DNA of 64,000 nt from Acidiphilium rubrum (GTDB lineage: Bacteria; Pseudomonadota; Alphaproteobacteria; Acetobacterales; Acetobacteraceae). Position 1 is the stretch's first letter; every line of letters starts with the position of its first letter. The notes below the pieces were generated by a model. That model saw only the letters and a list, made by a program, of their open reading frames with translations, had not been told where the DNA came from and ran no database searches. Position numbers and translations under genes: made by a program. This document shows, piece after piece, positions 45,212 to 54,558 of the stretch. The stretch lies in contig NZ_FTNE01000003.1 in NCBI RefSeq assembly GCF_900156265.1, forward strand, positions 1 to 64,000, written 5' to 3'.

Positions 45212-46611
45212 GGCAGCGCGCCCTGGCTGCGCAGCACTTCACCCACCAGTGATTTCGCATCCAGAATGGTATCGAGATCGGCACCGGGCATCGCCTCGCC
45301 GGCGAGATCGCGGATGGTGCGGCCGCTGGCGAGCGCCATTTTCGCCAGCGCCGAGGCGCGCTCGTAGCCGATGAACGGCACCAAAGCGGTGACTGTCGCG
45401 GTGCTGGCTTCGAGATGCTTCATGCAATTCGCCTCGTTCGCCTGAATACCATCGACGCAGAGGGTTGCGAACACTTCGACGGAATTGCGGATGAGTTTCA
45501 TGCTGTTGAGCGTGTTGTGCGCGATCAGCGGTTCGAACGCGTTCAGTTGCAGCTGCCCGGCTTCCGCCGCCATGGTGATCGCAAGATCATGCCCGATCAC
45601 CTGAAAGCAGACGATGCTGATCATTTCAGGAATGACCGGATTGACCTTGCCGGGCATGATCGAGGAGCCGGGTTGCAGGGCGGGCAGGCTGATCTCGCCG
45701 AAGCCGCCGCGCGGGCCCGAGGAGAGCAGGCGCAGATCATGCGCGATCTTCGATAGTTTGGTGGCGATGCGCTTGAGCACGGCGGAAAACATGATGAAGC
45801 CGCCCATGTCCCAGCTGGCTTCCAGCAAATTCGACGATTGGGTGAATTCGATGCCGCTGATGCGCGAGAGGGATTCGATCGCGAAGGGGCCGTAGGCGGG
45901 ATCGGCGTTGATGCGGGTGCCGATGGCGGTGCCGCCGAGGTTGATTTCGGTGAGCAGTTTGGCGACTTCATCGAGCCGCTGGATATCCTCGCGGATCGTG
46001 CTGGCGAAGGCGCCGAATTCCTGGCCCAAGGTCATCGGCACGGCATCCTGCATTTCGGTGCGGCCGAGTTTGACGATATTGGCGAATTCGCCTGATTTGC
46101 GCTCGAACGATGTCGCCAGCTGATCGAGCCGCTGGCTCAGCGCGTCCTTGCCGAGCAGCACGGCGAGGCGCACCGCGGTCGGGTAGGTGTCGTTGGTCGA
46201 TTGCGACATGTTCAGATGATCGTTGGGATGCACGCGGTAATCGCCGCGCGCGCCACCGAGCAATTCCGAGGCGCGGTTGGCCAGCACTTCGTTCATGTTC
46301 ATGTTGGTCGAGGTGCCGGCGCCGCCCTGGATGACATCGACCGGGAATTGATCGTGCAAGCCTCCCTCGATGATTTCGTTGGCGGCTTTGGCGATCGCTT
46401 CGGCGATCACGGGGTCGAGCTTGCCGAGCCGTGCGTTGGCGCGCGAGGCGGCGAGCTTGACCATGGCGAGCGCGACGATCAGATGGCGGTGCTGGCCGAT
46501 CGTGAGATCCGAGATCGGGAAATTGCGCAGGGCGCGCGCGGTGGACGCGCCCCAATATGCCTCGTCCGGAACTTCGATGGTGCCGAGACTGTCATGATCG
46601 TTGCGGTTCAT
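45208..46611 (-). CDS. aspA: Aspartate ammonia-lyase
   Basis: 467 aa in the aspartase/fumarase superfamily. GSSIMPGKVNPVIPEM is the signature, with GGAGTSTNMNMNEVLANRA and NDHLNMSQSTNDT. The latter features and EIPEVKxx-less N terminus favour aspartase over fumarase C, though the two are close; activity as fumarase is the alternative. Converts aspartate to fumarate and ammonia. Begins a short operon with the glycosyltransferase. Confidence 0.85.
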   Translation of the reverse strand: MNRNDHDSLGTIEVPDEAYWGASTARALRNFPISDLTIGQHRHLIVALAMVKLAASRANARLGKLDPVIAEAIAKAANEIIEGGLHDQFPVDVIQGGAGTSTNMNMNEVLANRASELLGGARGDYRVHPNDHLNMSQSTNDTYPTAVRLAVLLGKDALSQRLDQLATSFERKSGEFANIVKLGRTEMQDAVPMTLGQEFGAFASTIREDIQRLDEVAKLLTEINLGGTAIGTRINADPAYGPFAIESLSRISGIEFTQSSNLLEASWDMGGFIMFSAVLKRIATKLSKIAHDLRLLSSGPRGGFGEISLPALQPGSSIMPGKVNPVIPEMISIVCFQVIGHDLAITMAAEAGQLQLNAFEPLIAHNTLNSMKLIRNSVEVFATLCVDGIQANEANCMKHLEASTATVTALVPFIGYERASALAKMALASGRTIRDLAGEAMPGADLDTILDAKSLVGEVLRSQGALP

Positions 46612-46644
46612 GGCGTTTCCCTTGTGGTGATTGTCGTGGTGCGG

Positions 46645-47271
46645 TCAATCCGAAGCGTGACGCTGTAATCGCACATAGGTGAACACCTGCGAAACCCCTG
46701 AGGGCGTCACATGGGTGTGGATCATGTGGTCGCGCATCGCAAAGGCGGGTGCGAACCGGGCGGCCAGATCATCGGCCCCGTAGCGCTGCACGGCGAGGCC
46801 GCTGCATCGCTCGGGGCCTGTGGGGGCGAAGGTCGCGAGGATGAGAAACCCGTGCGGGCGCACCGATTCTGTCGCAAGTGCGATGTAGCGGTCGCGCTCG
46901 TGCGGGTCGGTCAGGAAATGGAACACCGCCCGGTCGTGCCAGAGGTCGAAACGCTCGCCGGGAACCCAGCTCGTGATATCGGCGCAGACAAAGTCGATCC
47001 GCCCGGCCGCCGTGCCGAACGCGGCTTGTGCGGCATCGAGCGCTGCCTGCGACAGATCGACCACGGTGACCGCGCCGAAGCCGCGTTCGAGCAGCGCCGG
47101 GGCGAGGTGCGCGGTGCCACCGCCGACATCGACCGCGGAGGCACGCGGCTTGAGGCTGCACGCATCGATCATGGCGAGCGAGGCGGCGGGCGATGCCTCG
47201 TACCAGCTCAGGCGATCGGGTTCGGTGCGGCGATAGGCGGCGTCCCAATGGTCGCTGCGGGGTTCAGCCAT
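46645..47271 (-). CDS. Class I SAM-dependent methyltransferase
   Basis: 208 aa from ATG 47271 (MAEPRSDHWDAAYR). SAM motif I is VDVGGGTAHLAPALL, motif II-like VTVVDLSQAALDAAQ, and FDLWHDRAVFHFLTD corresponds to the acceptor-side loop. Resembles thiopurine- or tellurite-type small-molecule methyltransferases. Its start overlaps the trmJ coding end by eight bases. Substrate unknown. Confidence 0.82.
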   Translation of the reverse strand: MAEPRSDHWDAAYRRTEPDRLSWYEASPAASLAMIDACSLKPRASAVDVGGGTAHLAPALLERGFGAVTVVDLSQAALDAAQAAFGTAAGRIDFVCADITSWVPGERFDLWHDRAVFHFLTDPHERDRYIALATESVRPHGFLILATFAPTGPERCSGLAVQRYGADDLAARFAPAFAMRDHMIHTHVTPSGVSQVFTYVRLQRHASD

Positions 47272-48061
47272 GTTCGGGTGCTCCCTGATCGCGCGCGCCG
47301 GGACGGCCGTGGGCAAGCTCGGTGATGATGCCGTGCAGGGTGCGCAATTCCTGCTCGGTCACTTCGCCGCGCTGGAAGAAATGGCGGATGTTGCGGACCA
47401 TGCCGGGGCGTTTCGGCGCGTTGCGCAGAAAGCCCGAGGCGTCGCATTCGGCGATCAGGTGGGTGAGGAAGTTTTCGAGTTCGCCCTTGGTCGCGACATG
47501 GGTTTTATGGGTGATCATGTCGCGCGCGGGTGTTGCGTCACGCGCCATCCACCATTCATGCGCCATCACCATCACCGCCTGGGCGAGGTTGAGGGACATG
47601 AAATCGGGGTTGAGCGGGTAGCGGATCAGGCTGTCGGCATGGGCGATGTCGTCATTGTCGAGCCCGGCGCGTTCGGGGCCGAACAGCAGGCCCATGCGCA
47701 GGCCGCGATTGCCAATCTCGCGCAGTTCGGCGGCGGCACCGCGCGCGGTGAGCAGGGGTTTGACGATGTGGCGCGGCCGCGGGCAGGTGGCGAAGACGCG
47801 GTGCAGATCGGCCACCGCATCGGCCACGGTTTCGTGCACGGTGGCGGATTCGAGAATCCGATAGGCGCCGGAGGCGGTGCGCATGGCGCGGTCTTGCGGC
47901 CAGCCGTCGCGCGGGGCGACCAGGCGCAAATGGAACAGCCCGCCATTGCCCATGGCGCGGGCGACCGAGCCGATGTTTTCGGCAAGCTGCGGGCGGACCA
48001 GCACGACGACCGGCGAGGGATCGATCGGGTGGAGATCGGCACCCTCGTCGCGCGCGGTCAT
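47264..48061 (-). CDS. trmJ: tRNA (cytidine/uridine-2'-O-)-methyltransferase, TrmJ-like
   Basis: 265 aa of the SPOUT fold. VVLVRPQLAENIGSVARAMGN is motif 1, LLFGPERAGLDNDDI motif 2 and LNLAQAVMVMAHE motif 3, together forming the knotted SAM site. TrmJ methylates position 32 of tRNAs. Start overlaps the cysS stop. Confidence 0.9.
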   Translation of the reverse strand: MTARDEGADLHPIDPSPVVVLVRPQLAENIGSVARAMGNGGLFHLRLVAPRDGWPQDRAMRTASGAYRILESATVHETVADAVADLHRVFATCPRPRHIVKPLLTARGAAAELREIGNRGLRMGLLFGPERAGLDNDDIAHADSLIRYPLNPDFMSLNLAQAVMVMAHEWWMARDATPARDMITHKTHVATKGELENFLTHLIAECDASGFLRNAPKRPGMVRNIRHFFQRGEVTEQELRTLHGIITELAHGRPGARDQGAPEHG

Positions 48062-49422
48062 GCGCGGCGCCAGGTGGTGCCGCCAGCGCTGTCTTCGAGG
48101 ATGATGCTGCGTGCGGCGAGTTCGGCGCGGATTTCATCGGCGCGGGCGAAGTTTTTCGCGCGGCGGGCGGCGATGCGCTCGGCGATCAACTGGTCGATCG
48201 TCGCGGCGATCCGATCGGTGTCCGCACCGGCCGGTGCCTGGAACCAGGCGGCGGGGCTGACGTTGAACAGGCCGAGCAGGGCGCCGGTTGCCTGCATTTT
48301 CGAGGCGGCCAGCGGATCGCCGCCCAGAGCGGCATCGGCCAGGCCGTGCAGTGCCGCGATTGCGCCCGGCGTGTTCAGGTCATCGGCCAGGCGGTCCAGC
48401 ACGACGGGGGGGATTTCGGTGGTGGCCGGTGCGTCGGGGTGTTTTTGCAAAGCGCGGTAGAAGCGATCGAGTTCGCGTTTCGCGTCATCGAGTCCGGCCC
48501 AGGTGAAATCGAGCGTGCTGCGGTAATGGGTTTTCAGCAGCAGGAACCGCACGGCCTCGCCCGGCGCATGGGCCAGGGCTTGTTCGAGCGTGATGAAATT
48601 GCCGAGCGATTTCGACATTTTCTCGCCGTTGACCAGCAACATGCGGTTATGCATCCAGTAATTGGCGAAACCCGAACCGGGAAACGCGCAGGTCGATTGC
48701 GCGATTTCGTTTTCATGGTGCGGAAAGATCAGATCATCGCCGCCGCCGTGGATATCGAAATTTTCGCCGAGATGCTTCCAGATCATCGCGGAGCATTCGA
48801 TGTGCCAGCCCGGCCGGCCGCGGCCCCAGGGGCTGTCCCAGCCCGGGAGATCGCCGCTCGATGGTTTCCACAGCACGAAATCGCCGGGATCGCGCTTGTA
48901 GGCGGCGACATCGACCCGCGCGCCGGCGAGCAATTCCTCGGGGTTGCGGCCGGAGAACGCGCCATAGGCGGGGTCGGAGGCGACGGCGAACAGCACGTGG
49001 CCTTCGGCTTCGTAGGCGTGGTTGTTCGCGATCAGGCGGGTGATCAGGGCAATGATATCGTCGATATGGGTGGTGACCAGCGGTTCGATATCGGGCGGTG
49101 CGGCGAACAGCGCCGCCATGTCGCGATGATACCATGCGGTGGTGCGCGCGGTGAGTGCCGCGATCGACTCGCCGGCTTCATGGGCGCGGGCGTTGATCTT
49201 GTCTTCGACGTCCGTGATGTTGCGAACATAAGTGACGCGCGGATACAGGTGGCGCAGCAGGCGCACCAGCACATCGAACACCACGACCGGGCGAGCGTTG
49301 CCGATATGGGCGTGGTCGTAGACGGTCGGGCCGCAGACGTAGAGTTTCACATGGCCGGGATCGATCGGGGTGAAGACCTCGCGATGTCTTGATTTGGTGT
49401 TGTGCAGCCTGATTTCGGTCAT
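48058..49422 (-). CDS. cysS: Cysteinyl-tRNA synthetase
   Basis: 454 aa class I synthetase. Zinc/cysteine site [19 protein letters not shown] (which includes the HIGH-like HIGN), [11 protein letters not shown], and the KMSKS loop [10 protein letters not shown] are intact. ATG 49422 is chosen; ATG 49431 would add three residues and is also plausible. First gene of cysS-trmJ-methyltransferase. The long open frame that extends upstream on this strand is a shadow of the transporter gene. Confidence 0.96.
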   Translation of the reverse strand: MTEIRLHNTKSRHREVFTPIDPGHVKLYVCGPTVYDHAHIGNARPVVVFDVLVRLLRHLYPRVTYVRNITDVEDKINARAHEAGESIAALTARTTAWYHRDMAALFAAPPDIEPLVTTHIDDIIALITRLIANNHAYEAEGHVLFAVASDPAYGAFSGRNPEELLAGARVDVAAYKRDPGDFVLWKPSSGDLPGWDSPWGRGRPGWHIECSAMIWKHLGENFDIHGGGDDLIFPHHENEIAQSTCAFPGSGFANYWMHNRMLLVNGEKMSKSLGNFITLEQALAHAPGEAVRFLLLKTHYRSTLDFTWAGLDDAKRELDRFYRALQKHPDAPATTEIPPVVLDRLADDLNTPGAIAALHGLADAALGGDPLAASKMQATGALLGLFNVSPAAWFQAPAGADTDRIAATIDQLIAERIAARRAKNFARADEIRAELAARSIILEDSAGGTTWRRA

Positions 49423-49501
49423 GTCTGGCATTTCCGCCGCAGGCCAGGGGATGTCAACCGGATCGGCGCTGAGATGCGCCATGCGGAACTTGGATGGTGC
49501 G

Positions 49502-49530
49502 TTGACAGGACCGGGGCCGTCCGATATCCG
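49502..49530 (+). promoter_or_regulatory. Candidate promoter of the Nramp-family gene
   Basis: Perfect TTGACA (49502-49507), 17-base spacer, then TATCCG (49525-49530), with the Fur-like palindrome starting 14 bases further on, so a bound repressor would cover the early transcribed region. The -10 is weak. Confidence 0.45.
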
Positions 49531-49543
49531 GAACGCGTTCAAA

Positions 49544-49558
49544 TGAGAATAATTCTCA
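49544..49558. promoter_or_regulatory. Fur-like operator
   Basis: TGAGAATAATTCTCA is a perfect 15-bp palindrome of the kind found in Fur boxes, 23 bases before the Nramp-family start codon. It implies iron- or manganese-dependent repression of the transporter. Confidence 0.7.
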
Positions 49559-49581
49559 ATCTTTGACGCCAGGAGATCGCC

Positions 49582-50832
49582 TTGTCGCAGACCACCACAC
49601 GCCCGCAGCAACGCCGCCGGCGCCTGCCGTTTCTGGCGGTGTTCGGGCCGGGGCTGGTGGTGATGCTGGCCGATACCGAGGTCGGCAGCATCATCACGGC
49701 ATCGCAATCCGGGGTCGCGTGGGGCTATCGGCTGCTGCTGCTGCAATTCATTCTGATGCCGATTTTGTACGTGGTGCAGGAATTGACGGTGCGGCTGGGG
49801 ATTTTTACCGGCAAGGGCCATGGCGAGTTGATCCGCGATACGTTCGGCAAGGGCTGGGCCTGGCTTTCGGCGGCAGGGCTCGCGGTGGCGACGGTGGGGG
49901 CCCTGCTGTCCGAGTTTTCCGGGGTCGCCGGCGTCGGCGAGCTTTATGGCGTGCCGCGCGGGGTGACGCTGACGCTGGCGGTGGTGTTTCTGCTGGTGGT
50001 CGCTTTCACCGGGTCGTATCGGCGGGTCGAACGGGTCGCGATCGCGCTGGGTCTGTTCGAATTCGTGTTTTTCGGCATCGCCTTCGTCTCGCACCCGAGC
50101 CTGACCGCGATTGCGGATCAGACATTCCGGCCGGCGCTGGGCAATGCCGGCTATATGTATCTGGTGGCGGCGAATATCGGCGCGGTGATCATGCCGTGGA
50201 TGATTTTTTATCAGCAATCGGCGGTGGCCGATAAGAAACTGACGCCGGCCGACTTCAAATACGCGCGCTGGGATACCGCGATCGGGGCGGTGGTGACGCA
50301 ATTGGTGATGGCGGCCGTGCTGGTCGCGACGGCGGCGACGATCGGCCGGCACGACCCGACCGCGAGTCTCAATTCGGTGGGCGATATCGCCAATGCGCTG
50401 ACGCCGTTTCTGGGCGTTACGGTGGGGAAACTGGTGTTCGGCATCGGCGTGCTGGGGGCGGCGCTGGTTGCGGCAATCGTGGCATCGCTCGCGCTGGCAT
50501 GGGGGTTGGGCGAGGTCGCCGGGTATCGCCGCTCGCTCGAGGATCATCCGCTGCAGGCCAAATGGTTCTACGGGGTCTATGCGGCGTGCCTGATCATGGG
50601 GGCGGTGCTCGTCGCCGTGGTGCCGAATTTGGTTATTCTGAACATCGCGGTCGAGGTGATGAACGCGCTGCTACTGCCGCTGGTGCTCGGGTTTCTGGTG
50701 ATGCTGGGGCTTTATGCGCTGCCGCCTCATTTGAAGCTCAAGGGTTGGTATATGGCGGTGACGATTTTTCTGTCGGTGATCACCGCGTCGCTCGGGGTAT
50801 ATGGCGGGCTGACCGGGGCGGGGTTGTTCTGA
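49582..50832 (+). CDS. Nramp-family divalent-metal transporter, divergent subgroup
   Basis: 416 aa, about 11 membrane spans. Overall Nramp pattern with GPGLVVMLADTEVGSIITASQSG as span 1. Classical Nramps have DPGN in this helix and MPHN in span 6; here these are DTEVGS and IMPWM, so the Asp and Met are kept but Asn and His are not. That marks a divergent subgroup whose ion preference could differ from Mn/Fe. A Fur-like box lies just upstream. Co-translated with the HAD gene (TGATG). Confidence 0.85.
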   Translation: MSQTTTRPQQRRRRLPFLAVFGPGLVVMLADTEVGSIITASQSGVAWGYRLLLLQFILMPILYVVQELTVRLGIFTGKGHGELIRDTFGKGWAWLSAAGLAVATVGALLSEFSGVAGVGELYGVPRGVTLTLAVVFLLVVAFTGSYRRVERVAIALGLFEFVFFGIAFVSHPSLTAIADQTFRPALGNAGYMYLVAANIGAVIMPWMIFYQQSAVADKKLTPADFKYARWDTAIGAVVTQLVMAAVLVATAATIGRHDPTASLNSVGDIANALTPFLGVTVGKLVFGIGVLGAALVAAIVASLALAWGLGEVAGYRRSLEDHPLQAKWFYGVYAACLIMGAVLVAVVPNLVILNIAVEVMNALLLPLVLGFLVMLGLYALPPHLKLKGWYMAVTIFLSVITASLGVYGGLTGAGLF

Positions 50833-51584
50833 TGACGGCGTTGCGCGCGCTGATTTTCGATGTCGATGGCACGCTGGCGGAGACCGAGGAGTTGCACCGG
50901 ATCTGCTTCAACGCGAGTTTTGCCGAATTCGGGCTGGATTGGGATTGGGATCAGGCGCTGTATCGCGAATTGCTGGCGGTGACCGGCGGCAAGGAGCGGA
51001 TCAAATACTATATCGACGAGTTCGATGGCAGCGTGGACATTCCGCCGGCGGGGATACGCCAGATCCACGAGCGCAAGACCGCGCTCTATACCGAACGGAT
51101 GGCCGAGGGCGCGCTCGGGCCGCGGCCGGGGGTGCTGCGGTTGATCGATGAGGCGCGGGCGTCTGGCGTGCTCTGTGCGATTGCGACCACGACCAGCCGG
51201 CCGAATGTCGATGCGCTGCTGCAATCGGCCTTCGCGCCGGATGCGGTGGGCTGGTTCGCCGCGATTGCCGCGGGGGACGAGGTCGCGCGCAAGAAGCCGG
51301 CGCCGGATGTGTACGCGCTGGCGCTGGAACGGCTGGGGCTGGCGGCGGATGCGTGCCTGGCGATCGAGGATTCGCGCAACGGGTTGGAGTCGGCGCGGGC
51401 GGCGGGGTTGGGGTGTGTGATCACCGTGAGCCCTTATACGGATGGGCAGGATTTTTCGGCCGCCCTGCGAACCGTGGCGCATCTGGGCGATTTCGAGACG
51501 CATAATCGGGCGATCGAGTGGGGCATGGTGACGCTGGCGATGCTGCGGGACTGGCATGCGGCGTGGGTCAGCCGATCAGCGTGA
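50832..51584 (+). CDS. HAD-superfamily phosphatase, CbbY-like
   Basis: 250 aa. Motif I ALIFDVDGTLAETE, motif II ATTTSRPN, motif III KKPAPDVY and IEDSRNGLES as motif IV. The cap helix and length match CbbY-type sugar-phosphate phosphatases (xylulose-1,5-bisphosphate in photosynthetic bacteria). Starts in the transporter stop codon. Its last 17 bases overlap the vapC remnant on the other strand. Substrate unproved. Confidence 0.85.
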   Translation: MTALRALIFDVDGTLAETEELHRICFNASFAEFGLDWDWDQALYRELLAVTGGKERIKYYIDEFDGSVDIPPAGIRQIHERKTALYTERMAEGALGPRPGVLRLIDEARASGVLCAIATTTSRPNVDALLQSAFAPDAVGWFAAIAAGDEVARKKPAPDVYALALERLGLAADACLAIEDSRNGLESARAAGLGCVITVSPYTDGQDFSAALRTVAHLGDFETHNRAIEWGMVTLAMLRDWHAAWVSRSA

Positions 51585-51790
51585 CGAGTTCGGAATAGCG
51601 GACGAGGATGGGATCGGCCGTGTAGAGGCGGGCCGGTTCGGTCATGGCCTGGGCGAGCAGCAGATGGTCGAACGGGTCGCGATGATGGGACGGCAGGTTC
51701 GCGACCATGGCGGCGGCGGCGAGGCTGGTTCAGCCGGTGCGGGTCGGTGAGCGCCCAGAGCAGGACATGCGTGTCGAGCAGGATGCGCAT
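51568..51790 (-). pseudogene. VapC-type PIN-domain toxin, internal deletion
   Basis: The start is normal: MRILLDTHVLLWALTDPHRLNQ, with the first PIN Asp. The end is also recognisable but in another frame: NLPSHHRDPFDHLLLAQAM ... ADPILVRYSELVTLIG then TGA at 51568. The intervening 60 or so residues typical of VapC are gone and the join shifts frame near 51725-51735. The toxin is therefore almost certainly inactive. It follows the antitoxin by TGATG overlap. Confidence 0.85.
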
Positions 51791-52026
51791 CAGCCCTGTT
51801 CGAAACTGTCCAGCACATGATCCGGCAAGGGTGCGTCGAAATTATCGGGCACGATGAATTGCCCCGCGAGGAGGCCGAGTTGGCGCTGTGGCGGGGCGGG
51901 GTTGAGCGGTACCAGCTTGGCCACGGGGCGGCCGGCGCGGGCGATGATGGTTTCGCGACCGGCCTCGGCTTCGTCGATCAGGCGGGAGAGCTGGGTTTTG
52001 GCGGCGTGGATGTTGATGGCGTTCAT
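51790..52026 (-). CDS. VapB/Phd-YefM-type antitoxin
   Basis: 78 aa. INIHAAKTQLSRLIDEAEAGRETIIARAGRPVAKLVPL is the Phd/YefM DNA-binding region and the acidic C-terminal tail would have wrapped the toxin. The gene looks intact though its toxin partner is deleted, so it is an orphan antitoxin that may still bind DNA. Confidence 0.87.
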   Translation of the reverse strand: MNAINIHAAKTQLSRLIDEAEAGRETIIARAGRPVAKLVPLNPAPPQRQLGLLAGQFIVPDNFDAPLPDHVLDSFEQG

Positions 52027-52083
52027 GGGGGCGCTCGATTGGGAGTGGACTAGACTTAGTCCGGGGGGTGGGGTTGGGGCAAG

Positions 52084-52569
52084 TCAAAAGCGCAGCCTTG
52101 CCATGGTGATACTGTCGATGAAGACGCCGTCGCGCAGGACATCGCCGCGCAATATGCCTTCGGTTTCGAAGCCGAATTTGCGGTAGAGGTGGATGGCGCC
52201 GTGGTTGTCGGCGTTGACGGTGAGGCTGACGCGGCGGAGGCCGTGAACGGTATCGGCGAGGGTGAGCACTTCGGTGAGCAGGGCGGTGCCGACGCCGGTG
52301 TTGATATGGGCATCGTGGACGAAGAGCAGGATCGAGCCGGTGTGGGCGGTTCGGTCGCGGCCTTGCATCAGGACCGTGACGCCGATGATGGTGTCGTGCC
52401 GCACCGCCAGCAAAAAGGTGTTGGTGGGGCCGGTGGCCCAGGTTTCGACGAAGGATTTGGTCACGAAGGGTACGCGCAGCGTGCCGTGGCGGACGCCGGG
52501 GAGGTTCATCAGGGCCGCGATGGCGGCGGCATCGGATGGTTCGCGAGCGCGGATGGTGAGGTCGGTCAT
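52084..52569 (-). CDS. GNAT acetyltransferase (copy B)
   Basis: 161 aa. IRAREPSDAAAIAALMNLPGVRHGTL, acetyl-CoA loop NTGVGTALLTEVL, and AIHLYRKFGFETEGILRGDVLRDGVFIDSITMARL. The C-terminal block matches the upstream gene closely, so the two are a tandem duplication. RimJ/L-like, substrate unknown. Its ATG overlaps the upstream gene's stop. Confidence 0.87.
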   Translation of the reverse strand: MTDLTIRAREPSDAAAIAALMNLPGVRHGTLRVPFVTKSFVETWATGPTNTFLLAVRHDTIIGVTVLMQGRDRTAHTGSILLFVHDAHINTGVGTALLTEVLTLADTVHGLRRVSLTVNADNHGAIHLYRKFGFETEGILRGDVLRDGVFIDSITMARLRF

Positions 52570-53087
52570 GGGGTGGCGACGTAGTTCGGCGGGTCGATCA
52601 GGCGGGCCATGGCGTGGGAATCGACGAATGTGCCGTCGCGGAACATCTGCCGGCGCATGGTGCCTTCGATTTCGAAGCCGAATTTCCGGTAGAGCGCGAT
52701 GGCGGGTGCGTTATCGGTGAAGACGTTGAGCGTGATGCGGGTGAGGCCGAGCCAGTTGTCGGCGGTGTCGAGCATCGCGGTCATCAACGCGGCACCGACG
52801 CCGCGACGCCACCAATCCTCGTGCACGGCGAGGCCGAACCAGGCGCTGTGGGATTGGAACCTGGTGTTGCGGAACAGCGCGATGTGCCCGATCACCGCGC
52901 CATCGGCATCGCTGACGGCCACGATATTGGCGCCGTTGACCGGTGCCGCCATGTGCTCGGTGGCGGTGGCGAGCGGCGTGTAGGGTGCAAAGACCATGGT
53001 GCCGTGGCGGACCGCGGGGCGCATCAGCAGGGCGGCGGTGGCCGGGGCATCGTCCTTTTCATGCGCTCGCAACGCAAATCCGCTCAT
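52566..53087 (-). CDS. GNAT acetyltransferase (copy A)
   Basis: 173 aa from ATG 53087 (MSGFALRAHEKDD). Shares VRHGTM, RRGVGAALMTAMLDTA and IALYRKFGFEIEGTMRRQMFRDGTFVDSHAMARL with copy B. A longer in-frame start at 53129 is possible but lies in the divergent promoter. Expected cytosolic enzyme using acetyl-CoA; substrate unknown. Divergent from the M20 peptidase gene. Confidence 0.87.
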   Translation of the reverse strand: MSGFALRAHEKDDAPATAALLMRPAVRHGTMVFAPYTPLATATEHMAAPVNGANIVAVSDADGAVIGHIALFRNTRFQSHSAWFGLAVHEDWWRRGVGAALMTAMLDTADNWLGLTRITLNVFTDNAPAIALYRKFGFEIEGTMRRQMFRDGTFVDSHAMARLIDPPNYVATP

Positions 53088-53153
53088 CCCCTGCCCTTCC
53101 CTGTTCCATGTGCCGCGACTATCTCTCATCCACCATAACCAAGGGGGTGGGCA

Positions 53154-54551
53154 ATGAACAATTCATCGATCGAGGCGGTTCTGGCGCATATCGATGCCAA
53201 TATTGATGCATCGCGGGCACGGTGGTTCGATTTGTTGCGCATCCCTTCGATCAGCGCGCAGGCGGCACATAAGGGCGATTGCATTCGCGCGGCCGAGCAT
53301 ATGCGGGATCTGCTGGCGGGCATGGGATTCGAGGCGCGGCTAGCGGAGACGGCGGGTTTGCCGGGGGTGATTGCGACGCATCATCATGCCGGGGGCAATG
53401 CGCCGCGGGTGTTGTTTTATGGGCATTACGATGTGCAGCCGGCCGACCCGATCGGGTTGTGGCATGCCGATCCGTTCGATCCGCAACTGGTCGATGGACC
53501 GGGCGGGCCGCGCGTGGTGGCGCGGGGGGCGGTGGACGACAAGGGCCAGGTGATGATGGTGCTGGAGGCGATCCGCGCGCATCTGGCGGTGAACGAGGGG
53601 TTGCCGGTCAATCTGACGGTGCTGCTCGAAGGCGAGGAGGAGTGCGGCAGTCCTTCGCTCGATGCGATGCTGGAGGCCGAGCGGGCGGCGCTGGCGGCGG
53701 ATTTCGTGCTGGTGGCCGATACCAATATGTGGAACCGCGATACGCCGGCGATTACGACGAGTTTGCGCGGGCTGGCGGCGGTGGAGGTGAAGATCACCGG
53801 GCCGAACCGGGATTTGCATTCGGGATTGTTCGGCGGGCCGGCGCTCAACCCGATCCGCGCGTTGACGCGGATTCTGGGCGATTTGTTCGATGCGACGGGG
53901 CGGATTGCGATTCCGGGATTTTATGACGGGATTGCCGAAATTCCGGCCGATGTGCTGGCATCGTGGCGGGCGACCGGGTTCGACGAGGCGGGTTGGCTCG
54001 GCGGGATCGGGTTGCAACAGGCGAGCGGCGAGCACGGGTTTTCGGTGCTGGAGCAGAATTGGGCGCGGCCGACCGCGGAGATCAACGGGATTTTCGGCGG
54101 CTATCAGGGTGATGGCAGCAAGACGGTGATTCCGGCGGAGGCGGGTGCGAAGCTGACGTTTCGGCTGGTGCCGGGGCAGGACCCGGCGCGGGTGATCGAT
54201 GGATTTCGCGCGTTCGTGCAGCAACGGTTGCTGCCGGATGCGCAGGCGCAGTTTCAGGTTTACGGCGCATCGCCGGGGCTGATGGTGCCGATCGATGCGC
54301 CGTTCGTGCGGGCGGCGCGGCGGGCGCTGGCGGATGAGTTCGGCAAGGCGCCGGTGCTGGCCGGGTGTGGCGCTTCGATTCCGGTGGTGGAGGCGTTCGA
54401 GCGGCAGTTGGGGTTGCAGACGCTGCTGGTGGGATTTGGGCTGGATGATGATTGCATTCATTCGCCGAACGAGAAATTCGAGATGAAGTGCTTTCATCGC
54501 GGGATGCGGGCGGAGGCGCGGATGCTGGCGGCGTTTGGGATGGCGGAGTGA
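53154..54551 (+). CDS. M20-family dipeptidase
   Basis: 465 aa zinc metallopeptidase. Metal ligands: His and Asp in LFYGHYDVQPAD, Asp in RGAVDDKGQ, Glu-Glu in EGEEECGSPS, and a His near the C terminus in CIHSPNEKFEMKCF. The dimerisation domain has NRDLHSGLFGG. Typical of carnosinase-like dipeptidases. Followed 8 bases later by a composite hairpin repeat. Confidence 0.9.
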   Translation: MNNSSIEAVLAHIDANIDASRARWFDLLRIPSISAQAAHKGDCIRAAEHMRDLLAGMGFEARLAETAGLPGVIATHHHAGGNAPRVLFYGHYDVQPADPIGLWHADPFDPQLVDGPGGPRVVARGAVDDKGQVMMVLEAIRAHLAVNEGLPVNLTVLLEGEEECGSPSLDAMLEAERAALAADFVLVADTNMWNRDTPAITTSLRGLAAVEVKITGPNRDLHSGLFGGPALNPIRALTRILGDLFDATGRIAIPGFYDGIAEIPADVLASWRATGFDEAGWLGGIGLQQASGEHGFSVLEQNWARPTAEINGIFGGYQGDGSKTVIPAEAGAKLTFRLVPGQDPARVIDGFRAFVQQRLLPDAQAQFQVYGASPGLMVPIDAPFVRAARRALADEFGKAPVLAGCGASIPVVEAFERQLGLQTLLVGFGLDDDCIHSPNEKFEMKCFHRGMRAEARMLAAFGMAE

Positions 54552-54558
54552 GGGGGAA

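Noticed and set aside
49423-50547. Long upstream extension of the cysS frame
   Set aside because: CysS homology starts at MTEIRLHNT; the extension is the GC-rich shadow of the Nramp gene.
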